Positions 50,414-62,235 are shown, counted from the stretch's first letter. The stretch is 64,000 bases of DNA from Lingula anatina (GCF_001039355.2 NW_019774358.1:410577-474576), one strand, 5' to 3'. Made by a program: numbers and translations. Notes: generated by a model from the sequence alone, not told the origin.

Positions 50414-52230
50414 ATAATACAATGTATATCAAAGTCTCTTTAACTCCAGGCTAGTGTGATACATATGTTACCAGAGGGAAGAAATGACGCCCCTATCAGT
50501 AAAGTCACCAAAGACGGTAAGCTTGGCAGATTTCCCAAGAAATTTACCACGGTGTGATAAAAGATGTCATGTTCAATTTCTGACTTTACGCTAATTGAAA
50601 AATCAGTATATATTTTTTCGCGTAACGTTTTACTACTGTAATTATGTGTGTTGAAGCATAAATCATCGTCTATCTCTTTATTAAGTGATGCTGTTTTATC
50701 TGTTCAGTTGTTTTAATTTGTTCACTATTATCATTATTTATTCATATGATAATCTTTAAAAAATATTATAATACGGGTTTCTTTTCCCTGGCTCAAAATG
50801 TGCGTACATACAAAACAGATCATTTTAGATGATTAAACAGTATAAAACTATGTACCGGTATAACATACATGACACATTACTCAACTAAATATAAGAAATC
50901 CTCGATCGATGTTTCTCTAAATCTTTTCCATTTCATTTGTCGTACAAATCTAAGGCCCCGTTCCCATACCTAGATCGATCTAGTGGGAGCGGTCCATCTC
51001 CGAGGGGTTTCTCGCTAAATTGCACTCTGCTTCAGTGGCATAGATGTCTGGCAAGCGCACTGAAGCTGCTAAAAGATACTTAATTACCCCCTAACAGCTT
51101 CAGTAGGCGTGCCAGACATCATTGCCGCTTAAGCCGGATGCAATTTAGCGAGAATTTCGTCAGGGATGGACCGATCCCACTAAATCGATCTAGTTATGGG
51201 AACGGGGTCTTATCTCCATAGGTACATTCGGCCACTGGGAACCGCTGACCCAGCAGAAGATTAAGTATGACCCGTCCAGTAACACTATGGTGGTCACCAG
51301 GGCCGGTTTCTTCCACGTGTACGCCCAGGTCCATTTCCACATGTTCACCTCGCATGCTATGGTGTTCTGTTTATACAAGACTGATTTTAGGACGGCACAG
51401 CGCAAAGGAAACGACAGGTGAAGAGCCCCGCCTCCTACCCCCCCCCCCCCCCCCCGATTCTCTTTTTCATGGGGATAGGTGAATAGGTGTCACCACCATA
51501 CCCCCTCCCCCATACCAACGTGCGCTGGGTCTTTCTGAACCTAAATGTAGCTACATTTATGTGCGAGCTAAACTTATAATTACGTTCATAATATTCATAT
51601 CAGATTATAATATAACAATTTGTTTTAATATTTATGTACAAATATAAAATGAAAAATTATGTGATCCGTCGATAAGACAATGTAATAATGTACATGTATA
51701 TAAATAATATAAGTGATAAATATTATATCAGTATATCTAATATATTTGCCTCTGTTTTTTATATATTTTTACACTCATTTAGGTGTTTCTTTATTTTCTT
51801 TATTCGTTTGCTTGATTCATTAATATATTTGCCTCTGTTTTTTATATATTTTTACACTCATTTAGGTGTTTCTTTATTTTCTTTATTCGTTTGCTTGATT
51901 CATTAACTGAATAACTGGGCTGAGAACGGACGTTGATTTTCTTCATATATTGTTTCATTTTTTTAATCGCTTAGGTCCAACTCCCCAAGCCTCGTGTGCG
52001 GAGAGTCCACTCCCAGCTACACGCCTCACACCCCCCAGTGCGCAGTACACCCCTGCGGCATTAACGGATGCAGATGCACGTGGTTCAATGCCGCGACCGT
52101 GCACGTGGCCGGGACGTTCTTTCTCGCGAGATATGACGCGATCTGGCTTGCAGTTCGGGGAGATGAGGATGTTGGTTATGATATAAAGATAAACTTGAAC
52201 TCGACTTACTTTGGTGCTTACTCTGTGTAA
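49634..52230 (+). CDS. TNF ligand E
   Basis: Four exons, 49634-50023, 50450-50516, 51222-51417 and 51975-52230, give 302 aa. Hydrophobic segment about 8-28, which may be a cleaved signal (VSAS-SDD) or an anchor. The stalk has RGEPPPMEK and a basic end (KVSRKSK). Exon 2: VIHMLPEGRN. Exon 3: GTFGHWEPL, GFFHVYAQVHFHM, FCLYK. Exon 4 has an unusual Cys-rich loop (C-GESTPSYTPHTPQ-C-AVHP-C-GING-C-R-C) before TFFLARYDAIWLAV and the terminus NSTYFGAYSV. The phase-2 THD intron is shared with D and F. A TA-flanked foldback element ends about 11 bp before exon 3. Two exact 83-bp tandem units lie in intron 3. Poly(A) signal uncertain. Confidence 0.86.
50364..50412. repeat. (CT)n microsatellite in intron 1 of ligand E
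   Basis: Uninterrupted CT dinucleotides ending about 38 bp before the exon 2 acceptor. Confidence 0.95.
50953..51210. mobile_element. TA-flanked foldback MITE next to an exon (ligand E, intron 2)
   Basis: Inverted ends AGGCCCCGTTCCCATA and, inverse at the right, AGACCCCGTTCCCATA. The similarity continues inward through TAGATCGATCTAGTGGGA and GGTCCATC. TA lies on both sides, as for Tc1/mariner-type elements. Non-coding, 258 bp. A second inner inverted pair (GCAATTTAGCGAGAA type) is present. Confidence 0.85.
51738..51903. repeat. Exact tandem duplication, 2 x 83 bp
   Basis: The unit beginning TAATATATTTGCCTCTG at 51738 repeats in register at 51821 with no difference I can see. It lies about 70 bp before exon 4 of ligand E. 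Confidence 0.9.
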
Positions 52231-52935
52231 TATTCTAAGCAATGGAACATTCCCATAATCATTACACTGTACATATCCATCGCTTTATTCTCAAATGATT
52301 ATCTATTTTTATATTAAGAGAGAACCCCAGAACTATTTACTTCATCCTCGTCCTCTATTATCCAGGTAATTTCCTCGATTTGTAACTTTGACTTTGTGAT
52401 ATTTTGAGGTAATTTGACCAAATGTTTATACCCCCCCCCCCACCCCGTATACTATTTGGATACATGCACCATCACAATGGGTGACGCCTATAGTATTTAG
52501 ATGAAAGAATCCATGCCATGGATTTAGAGAGGTACATGTACCTTTTTGTACAGTTTTATTTAGCTCATGTAAACAGCCAATTAATTTATTCAAGTTGATA
52601 ATTTATTACATTGTGTATTGCCAATCAAATTGCACTGAATACAGCCACACAGCGACGATTGATTGTTAGCATTTTATGAAATTGGAATTTGAAATACATT
52701 TCTATAAAAGCAGTCTCTAAGTAAATGAATATAATAAGCCGTATACAAGTACATCTGTAGTTGGTATATATTTATGTGCATTTTGCTTGTTGATTATATT
52801 GTTTATTGTATCAATCCGTGCACTTTATCTAAATAATAGATTTATCGTGTCTTTTTAACTATAAGTTAATCGCTTGAATTCTTGCAGATAATGCGCCAAT
52901 CAAATTGTTTATATCCACGACTTAAATATTTATAC

Positions 52936-52947
52936 CGCACACACGCA

Positions 52948-52997
<50 letters not shown>
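52936..52997. repeat. (CACG)n(CA)n compound microsatellite
   Basis: CACG tetramers pass into pure CA dinucleotides. Confidence 0.95.
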
Positions 52998-52999
<2 letters not shown>

Positions 53000-53695
53000 C
53001 GAGCTATAAATACGTGTACCTGGTCATAAATAAAAATTGAAATGTAATGCGGTGTTGTACAGCAGAGATCCCCCTTCCCTCCCCCCCCCCCCAGTTGTGT
53101 TTAATTTCCTTGAAGACTTACCTGCTAATATCGTAACCCCCAGGCCGACCCTGGGGAAACACGACACCTCGTTACCTTGTTAAAACTCCTCTTTACAAGC
53201 CTATCAATAGACCCTAGCGTGCAAAACGCTTGTTTATTTTTATACTTTCTTACATTTATTGCGGTTGAGCGGGTCTTAAAATAAACATGTTGACTACTCA
53301 TTACAATGGAAGAAATTCTGACATTTGGAAGTTATCCAAAACGTTTTGTTTGATTCACTGTGTTCCAAAAAATGTTGAAAGTCAAGGTAACCAATGTGCA
53401 ATTTGTATGGGATGAAAAAAGAGAACGGATGTTATTTTCCGGTCTGTCTAAGTTTTGCTGAGATACCAGCTATCAGCCGAGAGAGAGGGTGTGTACAGGT
53501 GCATTTAAATGATAGATCCGGAGCACTTTGTGCATGTATCCCCAGCTTAGTTTCTGATGTACCCTTTCCTCCCTTGAGAAAAAAAACGAAAAAGTTAAAG
53601 ACATCCCATCTTTGTGCCCTGCATGCAATAGTAAATTTGCATACGTGTAGATCTACCGTTTAACATCTGTATGCTTTTGCCCCCCCCCCCACCCT

Positions 53696-53925
53696 TAGAC
53701 CCCATTCCCATAGGTTTTAGATCGATCTATCCCTGTGGGGAGTCTCACTAGATTACTGTCAGCTTAGCCGGCTTAAGCGTCTGGTCCACCTACTAAAAGC
53801 TGTAAGGGGGTAATTAACTTTGGTGCGCGCTCGGCTGACTGCAATTTAGCGTGAACCCCCAGGGAGTTAGGTCGATCTAAATTTTAATCTCTGGATCGAT
53901 CTAAATCTCTGGGAATACACCCTTA
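53696..53925. mobile_element. Second, diverged copy of the ligand E foldback MITE
   Basis: AGACCCCATTCCCATAGG at the left, AGATCGATCTA blocks at both ends, a GCAATTTAGCGTGAA word inside, and CTGGGAATACACCCTT at the right correspond in order to the element at 50953-51210. Confidence 0.7.
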
Positions 53926-54328
53926 AGCAACATCCTAAATCTGCAGCTTACAGATAAATGTTTTCTAACGTTGACCCTTTTCAACTGACCGGGATATTTA
54001 ATCTAGGCCCTCGATGTCACGTGCCCTGGCGCTGTCTCCGCGGACCCCGTTTAAAGAGACCCGTTGTTATCTACTGGGTAGTGTAATACAGGTGCGACAG
54101 ATGTAATGTCGCACAATCTGTGTCAGGTCACCAAGGTCACAGGCTGCTCCTCCCAGGGGCCCAAACACACCGGATATTATTGGTAAACACAGGTAAATCT
54201 ATGGGTAAATCACGGGTGTACGTAAACAATGACTCTGCATGCGCAATGCCTCAAGGGAGACCCCATAGGTTATATACTGTACGTACAGTGCATGCTTTAC
54301 CTGGCCTGTAGCCAGCGATTTGACAGGT

Positions 54329-54329
<1 letters not shown>

Positions 54330-54373
<44 letters not shown>
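54330..54373. repeat. Poly-T tract
   Basis: Uninterrupted run of about 44 T. Confidence 0.95.
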
Positions 54374-54374
<1 letters not shown>

Positions 54375-55419
54375 TGAAAAAAATGTGTCATTTTTATCTC
54401 CCTAGTTGACCCAACTTGAAAAATGGCATAAAAGCAGGGGTGAGACTTCCACTTAGAGAAGAAATATGGTGGAAATATATGGCGTGAGTTCCATAGGCCA
54501 ATGATAATTCTGTCTCCCATAAAGTCGGAAATCATCCAATAGTCGGAGATATCTCATCGCCATAGATCAAATTTTTATTCTGGGCAAACTTTCAGTTCAA
54601 AAGAGCAGTTGAACCCCCGGGACACCCCCACCCACCCAGCCCTTCCCACCTACGAGCCTGTAGAACGTCCTATGCGTTTACTTTTAGCCTTGAACCGCCT
54701 GCTCCTACGCTCCGTTTACCCTGTGTTCGTACATGTATGCGTATGAACTTTCGAGCACTGTCCCAAGACGATGCACAATCTATCTGTTGTAAGACACCGG
54801 GATGTTCACAGAGCGGGAAATAAAGCGTTTCTTGTTGTTGCTGTTATCAAGATTGCAACCCGAAAAAATGACCTTAATTCTTTCAGAAGGGGCGAGCTTG
54901 TTAAGCTTAGCAGTTGTTGTACGGATATGTTTTGTGCAGTATTTGTATTGACTTATGCTCGTATCTCCCTTTTTTTCAGTCGTAAAATGACTTCATTACC
55001 CAAAACTGTAGGCTTGACGTCAATATGGAAATGGCTTGCCTCCAATAAAAAATGAAACTGAGGCTAACTTCCAGCAGAAGACGAAGTCTTGCTGTATTTG
55101 TAAATATTTATAAATCATAAACTGACTAGTATTATTACTTCAAATCCATGTCCACCCCCACAAGGACTCATAAAAGAACTCCTTATAATGTGCATCTTAA
55201 AGATTACCAGGTTTGAAACAAGAACAGTAAAATTTGAACTTATATATATTTGGTGTGAAATATTATCCTTTGATACATGTCCTTTACAGTACATGCTTAA
55301 TTCCAATGTGCAAAATTTATCATGAATGCCCGAGATAAACACCATAAGGTCCACTGATTGATCATGAATTAATGATATGAAAAATTAGTAGTAGTATAGA
55401 TTTTTTTTAATACATTTTT

Positions 55420-55750
55420 TTAATGGCTGACCCACTTGAAAGCTTGCTGCATTATCCCCTAAATAACTGAATACATTCCCCGCGGGAATTACGCGTAAGC
55501 TTTCAAGTAGCTCGGGCTTATTTGATCTGCAGATATATTAGTCTGCATATCATCTTGGGCGTATTATGAACAGCTTACTAACAGATCCGGGGATCAAATA
55601 TGACCGACCCAGTTTAATGTTTGTTGCGTAATCCGCGCGTGGAATCTACATGTATGCAGTGTCTTATCGGGAATTAAGCGGCAAGCTATTTATTTGATAC
55701 GCGGATCTTTTAGTCCTCTGTTCTGAATGCTAGCTTTTGGTTTGAATGCG
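55420..55750. repeat. Composite copy of the dispersed foldback family
   Basis: GACCCACTTGAAAGCTTGC at the left is inverted as AAGCTTTCAAGTAGCTCGG. Then TATTTGATCTGCAGAT is inverted as ATCCGGGGATCAAATATGAC. A further GCGGATCTTT ... TCTGTTCTGAATGC stretch follows. Two or more copies are nested or adjacent. Confidence 0.65.
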
Positions 55751-57118
55751 GCCTAGACATTCGAGGAGGCTAGGCTTCGTAGACTAGTAGCTAAACTAAA
55801 AACCGAGGTGAGTGTTTGTCACGCACGGACTTAGTATCCATGATAACCAAGTTCCTAGCCAAGGATCCTGTCTTAAGTTTTTGTGAAAGGGGGTCAGGGT
55901 TACACATGTAGTTTTATAAGTTATTTTAATTGCTTTTAGTAAGAGCAAAATGGCAACCTGTTAAGTTATTCATTAAGGACACAGAATCAAGTTGGGAGTC
56001 TGTCAGCCATTTTTAAAACCAAGACAAAAATCGAAATCCTATGTTTAATATAAGACTAACAATCGAAAGAATTTCCTTGTTAGTAGTTTTGAAGACTATC
56101 AGGAGCGTAATGAGCTTATTAAGTGACAGCTGCGTACTGACAGTATCAACGGCACGCGTTACAGAAGGGAGATATTGGGATTATCAATTTAATAATTCTA
56201 TCAAATTGAAAATGAAAGACCTTAATGTTAACAAAGTTGTTGAAAAATTCCGACCGGCTTTCGGTGTGCATCTGCGCCTGATTTAGGCTGTAATGTGAGA
56301 AAGCAGTTCCGGTTTAAGTTCCACGTGGCAGGCCTAGGCAACCAACTTCTTCCTGGACCAGGAAGTTATCTGTTCACTTTTTGTGCAACGTGTCAAGTTT
56401 TACGTGTAGCCATTGTCCATATTACCCTCTTCCAGGGCCAAAGATTGATTTTTCACTAGATATTAACAGATATGTCTCTGGTTAAATAGATGGATAATAT
56501 CAGTACTGCCTCAGCAAAAAAGCCAACTGCGGCACTGTTAGAGGGTCCGGTGACCTTTATAGAAAAAAATGAATATATATTTATCCCAGAAGGAAGACAA
56601 TTGCACTAGTGTCTGGCTAACAAAAGGTGCAACGACTGTATTTGTGCACGCTGTCCTATATTTGATCTTGGACGAATGGAAATTTGTGAGTGATATGAAC
56701 TATAGTTTGTATGAGTGGAAACGTGGGTCGCGTTGAATTCCATATCCTAATTATTTCTGAAGATGAGGAAGAACATGTAATTTAATCTTTTCTAACTTAA
56801 AAAAAAAACAATATGTTGCGCATATATCTCATACGATGAGAAAATTGTTGTTAGTTATAGTTCCAATCTTGAACAACCCTAGGCTTTGACTATATGACTA
56901 AAAATAGTTCGTCAAAGATTTTTGCTCAATTACATTAAACATTGCACCATTTTTGCCTGAGTTTCCGAGAAAAGATTGTAACAGGGACTATATAAGGCAT
57001 GCATGCGCTTGTACCCGCGGTATGCAAGCGTGCGAGTGTTGTACCAGATCTTAAATCGATAAAATAGCCTTCAAGTACTTCAAAATTCGAAAATTTTAGA
57101 ACTTTAAATAAACTGGCC

Positions 57119-57334
57119 ATGTATTTGAAGCGTCATTCAGAAAACCCTATGGTTTTTGCGAGAAGGCTGTTCATCTTTGGTTGCATATCTGCCGTCTGCT
57201 TTGAAAACGTATTATCGCAAGGACAGTTTGAAAGTCCAGGCTGGAAACAAGAAGCGCCGGAGACCAGACTTTACTCAGAGAGGAGACGCTCTAAGAGGGA
57301 GTTACTCGGATTTCAAGAGAACGGGGAACATCAG
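57119..57334 (+). pseudogene. Orphan TNF-ligand-like first exon
   Basis: 72 codons from an ATG to donor CAG|GTTAGT, phase 0 as for every ligand exon 1 in this cluster. The product has a hydrophobic segment at about 16-34 (LFIFGCISAV) and a furin-type RSKR at 57-60, the same plan as ligand stalks. I found no convincing exon 2 or THD exon between here and ligand F. It may be a remnant of a lost paralogue, an alternative first exon spliced to ligand F (phase 0 would fit F exon 2), or chance. Confidence 0.35.
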
Positions 57335-58085
57335 GTTAGTAAAGCGGCTTTTTCGTTATAGGTCCACTTCTTATTTTTTTAAGATAACGTTAAAGTTCGC
57401 TTCATTTTAAGGGAGGCACCCCCTTTAAAGATGAATTCTTATTATCAGCTGATAACTTAATGAAGATCACATAAAAGTGCTGTTCTTTTTCCTTTGTTTT
57501 TTTTTTCTTTCTTTCTCTTTTCATGAAGATAAAATATTACAAAAGTTGGAAATCGTTCAAAGAATCAGTTACAGCGACGTTCATAAAAACTAAATATTTC
57601 TCTCCCTACTACTTATGATGCCCGAAGTATTGGAACGAGTTTTTAGTTTACAGATTAATACTTCAAAATAAAAAAAGGCAGTTTTTCAATTTTTTTCTTG
57701 ATTCCTTATTTTTCACCTGATAAAGATGCCGAAATCTCGTTTCCGACTCGTTTCTTCGGCTACTCACAAAAATGTACCATGTGCGTGAACTTATGCTTAG
57801 AATGAGCCTATCAACGATCAATTCTGGGCGAATAGCGTGGCGCTTAATTATAAGACCAGGAAACGTGGTCTGTACTTGTGTTCCATATCATTTACATTTG
57901 ACGATTTTTTTCTGGCCGCCTCAACAATTCCTATAAAAATAACATACCACACACAAAGCCAGTATACCAAAAGGATTTTTTTCTTTGTACAGGCTTCAGG
58001 AGAGTATTTTTATTTTCATGGTAAAAACCAAATAAACTATGAAAGGATTACTTGCGCTTTCACTTTGTGTTAGTATGCCGTATTT

Positions 58086-58472
58086 TTTTATGAAGGAAGT
58101 AATTCCATTAAATTAAATGATACTACGTGCTTAAAAGCAAAAAGGGCAGGAAGTAATAAAAGAATTAAGAGAGGAACATCTTTTGGTGATGAAAAGTTCC
58201 AATCGGCTCAATACAAGTGTACATTCATGTATAGGTAAGGGGGGAACTTAAAGCTGTCTGAAATAAATCAGAAATTAAATGGCGTATTGCTGTTGACGCA
58301 TTAGCATGGAAGGTTTTGATATTTGTTGTTGACTGTAGGCATGGACGCATTACTAAGACGGGGAGAACAAGTGCGTGGGTTAGCTTGTAATAGCGAGGTT
58401 GCGCATTCTTTCTAGCTCACGTGTGGGCGCGTTTGTTTTGAATGGATTATGTGAATATGAGTGCGTATGGAT

Positions 58473-58534
<62 letters not shown>

Positions 58535-59300
58535 TAGAGGTGTGTGCGTATGTGTGTTTGTAAATCTACACACCATTGTCTGCCTTTGCGAGAGTCCAGT
58601 GCGATCATACGCATGTGAAGATTAGTCAAATTAATGTGTGCGTTCTGGCGCATGCTTACCACACAAAAAAGCCAAACTTATTCTCTTTAATGTACGGGTT
58701 TCAAAATAGCATTTTTGTTTAAACTTTTACATGGTATGAGGTGTTTGTGAAAAAGGAAGTAATTCTTTTCTAAATAAAGTAACACCACGTGCTTAAAGGC
58801 CCAAAACAAAATCGTTAGAGAGACTTAACAAAAAGAATTAAAGAAAAAAGGAAGATTTTTAGCAATGAATAAATCTGTAAGTTAAATACATGTAAAGGGG
58901 CAAATTTAAGCTGTCTTATTAAATGAAATCAGAAATTAATTCGCGTATTGCTGTTGACGCATTAGTATGAAATATTTTCATAAAGAAAACTTGGGTTGTC
59001 GATTGGAATGGACGCGCGCATTACTAAAACGCAGAAAACAAGTGCGTGTGTTTGCATGCGTTCGCGAATGTGCGCGATTGTTTTGAATGGATTGCGTGAA
59101 TATATGTGCGTATGGATGCATGTGTGTGTGTGTGTGTGTGCGTGTGTGTGTCTGTGTGCGTGTGTGTCAACACGCCATTGTCTGCGCAAGCAAGAGTATA
59201 GTGCATATGCATGTGTAGATCAATAAAGTGAATGTATGCGGGTGCATGCTCACTCATGCGCGTGCTTGCAGGGTCTATCTTACCACCAAGCATAGCGTGC
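58086..59300. repeat. Diverged tandem duplication, about 2 x 0.6 kb, with (GT)n cores
   Basis: Words AAGGAAGTAATTC, GCGTATTGCTGTTGACGCAT, TTGTTTTGAATGGAT and GTGCGTATGGATGCA occur in order at 58090-58470 and again at 58753-59116. A GT run (58478-58533 and 59118-59168) and an ACACGCCATTGTCTGC-like word follow in each. Copies differ by many substitutions and indels. Confidence 0.8.
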
Positions 59301-59841
59301 AATACTGGGCGCGTTTTTGTGTGCAGATGTTTACACCCCAAACTCGCTTAATTACCTTTTAACCAAGCAATACTATATGTCCCAAGTGTACAATCATCAT
59401 GGTTATCTTGTGTATAAGCAAAGAACATTTTGATACCCTGGGATAATTGATAGTGTCAAGGCTCAGACTCCTGACCCCCCACCCCACACTTCCTTTTGGA
59501 CGAGTTCCAATTCCAAGAATGCTTTTCAGATCTGGGTCGAGCAGTCGAGGGTGTCGCTATTGTCCTCACTGAATGCATACTGTAACTGCACGGGCATTTG
59601 TGCTACACGGGCCCCAGGCGTGTTCAGATCTATACCCTAAATATAGGCCTAGTACAGATTAATACAAGAGATATCCGTGTCAAAGTTCTCCGATAGATTA
59701 AAATGACAAAGTTCCCGGGGCTGCTGGTAGCATTACCCCGGCAAGGTAGCAAGCAAAGAGGTAAACATAGCGGCACGTGGGTGGCCCCCTAGCGGCGTAA
59801 TCGAAAACAAAATACAAAATGGAAAGTCGATTGTAAAGAAC

Positions 59842-60190
59842 ATGACCGCGAGCAGAAATACTAAGCGAAAGGCACACTTTCGAAAGACGCTCGCAGTGTT
59901 GTCAGTAGTCACGTGTCTGCTCAGTCTGGGCTGCGTCGTCTGCTGTGCGGTTGTCATGGTAGCCGCGCGGTCGTTTGCTATACAAGGGTTCCATTTGGAG
60001 GGATTTCCCCGTCAACTTAGCGTAAAAGACGTAGAGTCTCGTGTTATACCTCACCAGCGCCTGAAAGAGACAGGCGGTTCAGGGGGAAAGGATGGTAGTG
60101 GCGTTGTGGAGAAACTTTTGTCCCGACGTAAGCGTAAAGCCGTGAGTAGGAAGGTACGACATAGATAGTCCCCATGGGACATTACACACC

Positions 60191-60229
<39 letters not shown>

Positions 60230-61963
60230 ATATGTATTTATTTTACAAAAAAATTGTTTGAGAGATCCCTGTTTCTGTTGTTCTAGAGACCTGCCATCCA
60301 TCTTGCAGCGGAGTGCAGAGATAGGAACTGCAATAGTATTGCACACAGAGAATTAACAGAAAAAGTTCCTGGCACAGGTAAATCGGAATGCGCACGTAGT
60401 GCCTTTGGCTTATCATTCAATGGTAGTCAATAGAAATAATATGTTACACTGAATTATTATAGGATGCTGAAATCCTTAGGTCTTTTAAACTTTTTAAAAC
60501 ACTATAAAGGTATGTTCTACTAAACATTGGTAACTTTGGCTTACGCCTTGCATACTTCAGAAAATTAAAGATAACGATTTTAGACCGTGTAAACAAATAC
60601 TACATGTAGAATATTCAATACCCACTCTAAGCTCTTCCCTCCTTTTACAAATGCATATTCACTTTAAAGGTAACGTATCCTAGATTTTCCCGCCAAATCG
60701 AGAAAAAAAAATCATATTTAAGTTTCTCCTCATCATCAATCATTGCTCGACCTGCCTCTGGTGGGGTTTGCAGAGATTAATTTGACACAAGTACTTGCTT
60801 CATATACATTTTTAATCCTTACAAACACGTTTATCGACAATTCATTTTTTCCACGTTAGAATTTTGGTTCATAAAAAATCAAATTATGACTAATGCATAT
60901 TTCACATATACAAACAATTTTACTTGTATTCCAGTTGAAAATTTCGTCCGATGGACCCCAGTCACCGAGAAAAACACGAAGAGGGGCTTGGCGTACAGTC
61001 CTGCATGTAACTGCCTGACTGTGAGAAAGAGTGGGGTGTACTACGTGTACGCGCAGGTGCATTTTACCCTCAGTGAGAAAACCTCCTACCTTGGGTGTAT
61101 ATTCAAAGGGAAGTCCAGCTTGACAGATGTCACCAGGTAAACAAACGTAGTTGTATTATTAAAGTTATTGTGTAAATAGAAAAACTGTCATAACATAAAG
61201 CTGGTCTATGCGTACGATGCCCCGGGAAAAACTTTTGTTTGTATCCAGTTTCTGTAGTAAAAAGCGTCTAATTTTTCTTAATTTCATTTTTTTCATCGGG
61301 TGGGATAAATTATGCTTTTGCGGGTTACTTGCCGTTGGAACGTTCTGCTGGTAATTGAAATTAAATACGATCTAAGAACACAACGTCTGGTACTAACTTA
61401 TGAGGCGTGTGAGATCAAAATTTCTTTGGGGACAAGAGATGACCACCCCTCATCAGCCCACGTTTACCATTCAATTATTCTCACTCTCTCTTTTTTTTTA
61501 CCTTCCATACAAGCGCCTAAGTCCTGTATACACTTTTAATTGTATATAGCAATGTTTGTTGTAAGCAAGTGTCGAGTTACATGTAACCATTCGGCAAAAA
61601 CAGCTACTCTAAAAGAGATGATTCTTTTAACCCCCCCCCCCCCCCCCACTTCTCCCTCCGCCGCCGGCTGCTACGCCTTTATTAATCCAATAATTAAGTA
61701 TCCACTTACCGTCCTCTTACATGATGTCACTTTTATGTCCGCTGTCTTCTTCCAGGGACGAGCCCCTGACCTGCACTCAGGCCTACCCCTTGAGGGGCCA
61801 CACCCTGGGGGACCGTGTCAAACAATTCAGTGGCGTGTTCCAGCTCAGCATGGGAGACGCGCTGTACGTTGCTGTCGTGAGGGCGCGCCACGGGGACAAG
61901 TTACCGGCGCTGGACGTCGTTGTCAACAGGCGTAAAACATACTTTGGAGGGTTTAAGGTGTAG
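59842..61963 (+). CDS. TNF ligand F
   Basis: Four exons, 59842-60153, 60287-60377, 60935-61136 and 61756-61963, give 270 aa. Basic N-tail, type II membrane segment about 17-42 with clustered Cys (CVVCC), furin site RRKR at 95-98. Exon 2 gives RPAIHLAAECRD, longer than in the other ligands and with two Cys. Exon 3: NFVRWTPV, GVYYVYAQVHFTL, GCIFKG. Exon 4: PLTCTQAYP, FQLSMGDALYVAV and the terminus KTYFGGFKV. Phases (0, 1, 2) match D and E exactly. It is the last recognisable ligand in the window. A poly-C run lies in intron 3 at about 61630-61648. Receptor unknown. Confidence 0.86.
60191..60226. repeat. (CT)n microsatellite in intron 1 of ligand F
   Basis: Uninterrupted CT tract 37 bp after the exon 1 donor. 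Confidence 0.95.
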
Positions 61964-62193
61964 ATAAGCGGGAGAAAATGTGAACTATGTAAATATCATT
62001 CCGTATGCATCCTGTTGAAGTGTAGATAAGAGGCAGAATTAGAGAAATTAATCCTTTTGTATGTGAACTCTGTAACTATATCATTCGGTATGTCATTTTA
62101 TGTGTGAGATAGTTCACTGGCGGATATAAATCTTTTCCTGATTGGGGGGGGGAGGGGGGCAAAAAGAAAAAGTATAAAACAGTTGAAAGGAAC

Positions 62194-62194
<1 letters not shown>

Positions 62195-62235
<41 letters not shown>

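Larger units (their letters stand above)
52231..57118. other. Intergenic DNA rich in repeats
   Basis: Contains the CA/GCAC microsatellite (52936-52997), poly-C runs near 52430 and 53680, a MITE copy at 53696-53925, a 44-bp poly-T run, foldback repeats at 55420-55750, and AT-rich unique DNA. Open frames here, including 53394-53663 and 56041-56286, show no domain. Confidence 0.5.

Noticed and set aside
57837-58073. Open frame with GLYLCSISF and SGEYFYFHG resembling the TNF strand GVYYVYAQVHF
   Set aside because: Similarity is limited to a few aromatic residues, with no HW motif, Cys pair or YFG ending; probably chance.
58086-58232. Open stretch ending QYKCTFMYR before GTAAGG, like the end of a TNF exon 3
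   Set aside because: It lies inside a tandem duplication whose other copy has stops at the same place, so it is not conserved coding sequence.
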